A stretch of DNA of 64,000 bases from positions 11,332,148 through 11,396,147 of the forward strand of contig CM061914.1 of the NCBI GenBank assembly GCA_031002005.1, in the 5' to 3' direction. The position numbers were made by a program, and so were the translations under genes. This DNA comes from Vandiemenella viatica. Its lineage: Eukaryota > Arthropoda > Insecta > Orthoptera > Morabidae. This document shows positions 61,501 to 64,000 of the stretch, one piece after another. Below the pieces are notes generated by a model that was given only the letters and a program-made list of their open reading frames with translations, was not told the DNA's origin and did not search any database. The stretch's first letter is position 1, and every line of letters begins with the position of its first letter.

Positions 61501-64000
61501 AATTTTGTTATTCCGGAGGCGGTCGCCTGTTTGGGCAACTCGTCATGTTATAGTGTTTAGGGATGGTGATCCTAATGTAATGGCCTCATCACCTGCCAAC
61601 TGTGGGCCTTGTCTACTCAAATATGTATAGGTATGAATATTTATTTTAGAAGAAAGTTGTTCCATAGTTACAGTATAATTGTTGTTGAGTTTTATAAGTG
61701 TCATGTAGCATCATCAAATGCTAAATGAATAAAAAAACCCTTCACCGCTGTCATATGCCAGCTGGCCGATGGGTATCATGGCTCCGTACAAAGTCTAATC
61801 CGTTGCTCTGTGCTGTTCTGCTCGTGCTCTCTTTATTACCACTGACAGCCTTTAACTTGCTGATGAAAGTAGCAGAGAATATCATCGAAATGTTGTCTGT
61901 TTAGGATACAATCCAGCTGCATACCCATGAAGACTACACTGTTGTACACGTTATTATTTGGGGAAGACGAATGTGGAGCAGGTGGAGGGGATAGTATATT
62001 TAGTCTGCTGAAGCATGTGCAGGTAGAGAGAGAGTAGTGGGGAGGGTCTTGTGGAGGAGGGTACTCTTTTCAGGGAACGTAGGAAGTCTTGCTCGTGTCG
62101 CCGGATCTGAATACTGCAGTCGGACCAGAATGAGAGTCGTTGTGTGAGGGATGGCTGGCAGCACAAGAGATTTGTTTTTATACAAAATCAGCAAGGTGGC
62201 AGCAGGAAATTAGGGCTTGTGTTGCCTAAATGCCATTTCGCTTTCCTTGGTACCATTGTTATATAATCTAATTTTTGTAAAAATTGAAACACCGAGAGTC
62301 AGACATGTAACTACAGTAAAATTTATTCCACAGATTAAGAACATGAAAATACACAAATGATTAAAATTACAGAACTGTACGACGTACGTGCACTTTGATT
62401 GGAGTATGGTGTGGAGCTGCCACATGCTCCCATCATTCCTTTTAGATGTGGTTGTATGAAATCAAAGTGAGACTGAAGATGCTACTGAGGGAACACACTG
62501 CTACACAGCTTGTAGGTACAACCACAAAGCATTAACAGTAGTTGCAGGAGGACCAGAATGAACAAGTTGCTGACCGACCATATCCCAGAGTACTCAACAG
62601 TTAATGTGAGGGACGAATGTGCGGGTCAGGAAAGCATTGGTATCTGTTGTTCTTAGGAGAATACTTGCTCATTCCTCGCCATTTGTGGTTGGGTATTGTG
62701 CTGAAATGAGGCAGGTGGAGTCTCGTGCAGGGAGGCAGTGTGTCGTCTCTAAAACCTGTCTCATTGTAGCTTTTGCCGTTCAGATTGCCCTCAGTTCATA
62801 GGGGGCGAGATCACATGTTACAGCCAATGGAGCCCCAAATTATCGTGCTTCGTGTTTGTCCACTTTGCTACTTGACAGTGTAGTCTGTCCGATTGTGTTC
62901 ACCGTGAAAGCATCTAACACTTACACTGTAGAAGAAATTGAAATGATATTCGTCCAAGAGCACTACATTTTGTCACTCAGCATGCTAATGACAATATTTG
63001 TGTTCCTATTGCAGTCTGAGGCAATTGTAGTTTCTGGTCAATGGAAACTGATGCAATGACATGCGAGTCACCGTTCTAGCTTCCAGCAGATGGCATCCAA
63101 CCATCAACGCAGACATCAATATCCGTTGCAGTGCTCCAATATTGAGCTACCACTGTGGTCAAAGCTGTTCTGTCAATTATTGCTATTTGCGCAAAATGGC
63201 GGTCATCCTGTTCTGTGGTCACCTTGTTCTGTATCCACTCATTGCTGTGTATGACCATCTTCTATTCACTGGTTCAACTCACGCATCACTCTCTTTGCAG
63301 CGTGCCCCATATGAGCCACAGTGTTACAGTATGACAAACATGTTTCCCAGAGACAGATTATTTTGCCACATTAGAACTCGCTGACATGTTGTTGTCACTG
63401 GCTTACACATTTGTTTGACGTCTTTACACTGACTGAGTGTGGCGTAACATTGACCTGTCCAGTCACACAAAAGAGGACACTGCTGGGCCTATCTCCCTGC
63501 AATCCTAATCACTTATTATCTTTCTACTGGTCTACACACCCCTCTGATTCTACAGCGATTTAGACCATTCCTTCCGGGTGTATACACACTTGCAGAAATT
63601 TAACATAATTCAAATGGTGATGTTAATAACTAGTTTTATAAATCAAGTTCAATTTGTAAAAATTAAACAGTATCCATGTGAAATGTATAGTGCTGTTAAT
63701 TCTGTCAAAAGAAGAAGAAGAAGAAGAAGGAGAAAAAAGAAAATCGCAGTAAATTTTTTAATGAAAAATATTCCAAAATATATGATCTGGCGAACGATCA
63801 ATTTACACCAGATAATCTTACTGTAAGAAGCATATTACCCTCTATATTATAATCCTTGTAAGAAATGTATATGCTTCTCAAATTATTTATTTATTTTATA
63901 CAGAATTTTGGTGTCCATTTTTGAATATTTGTATTTTAAAATTGAATGTATATTCATACCTGCCAACTTTCAAAATTGTGTTTCTATAAAGACCCTGGAC
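61501..64000. other. CMTR1 intron or 3' flank, unassigned; one GAA repeat
   Basis: About 2.5 kb without recognisable coding blocks, repeat ends or tRNA boxes. A purine tract (GAA)n lies at 63710-63740. The next CMTR1 exon was looked for by its expected content (Gly-rich stretch, then the catalytic Asp region) and not found. Confidence 0.45.

Noticed and set aside
1..64000. CRISPR arrays, bacterial operons, rRNA genes, intact tRNA genes
   Set aside because: None seen. Repeats are dispersed eukaryotic transposons, and the tRNA-like boxes belong to SINEs without a full cloverleaf.

Overview
This is an AT-rich animal genomic window, almost certainly from an insect with a large, repeat-swollen genome. 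I lean towards a polyneopteran such as an orthopteran or stick insect, because of the tRNA-derived SINE and the mix of mariner, Tc1, hAT, Tigger, Penelope-like and non-LTR elements, but this is not certain. It carries one recognisable host gene, on the + strand: five consecutive coding exons of the cap-specific mRNA 2'-O-methyltransferase CMTR1 (FTSJ3/RrmJ-type, with a G-patch). The exons lie at 19246-19394, 22720-22875, 27435-27602, 40807-40974 and 58886-59078. They join in frame over 834 nt and cover the acidic N-terminal tail, the G-patch, the linker, the first catalytic lysine region and the SAM-binding motif. The start codon and the rest of the methyltransferase domain lie outside the window, so nearly everything shown is intron or 5' flank of this gene.

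The rest is mobile DNA. 1-19245 (upstream or first intron): a Jockey-like LINE 3' end, paired SINEs, a Tc1 remnant, a near-intact mariner with one nonsense codon (4287-5617), a short hAT (5765-7383), an unclassified element with long inverted arms and a zinc-finger-like ORF (8340-9761), a hAT with a broken transposase (9972-12513), a Helitron-like tandem repeat and a Tc1 (17588-18750). Several of these sit inside one old mariner. Introns 1 to 3: a Tigger-like element with an open 430-aa transposase (23856-25948), a second mariner (27985-29301), an old LINE split by a snap-back element, Penelope-like fragments, and a head-to-tail pair of LINEs on the - strand (an R1-like element 34214-38016, then one with PHD finger and SGNH-hydrolase ORF1, 32660-34214). 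Intron 4: a Tc1 (41855-42818), a SINE split by a terminal-inverted-repeat element (43728-45448), an RTE-like LINE, Penelope-like fragments, and a Helitron (51820-56367) that holds a snap-back element and a second copy of the first LINE. Beyond the last exon: a LINE 3' end, snap-back and Penelope-like fragments, and about 2.4 kb with nothing recognisable.

Two signals deserve most attention. First, the 1.7-kb element at 43728-45448 has terminal repeats that begin with the heptamer CACAGTG and a 5-bp CGCCG target duplication, features like those of Transib and RAG-type recombination signals. Second, a short hairpin of the form CTGANGA-stem-GAAA recurs in the palindromic (snap-back) repeats, on both strands, and resembles a hammerhead-ribozyme core. 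All family calls come from reading motifs, not from database searches.
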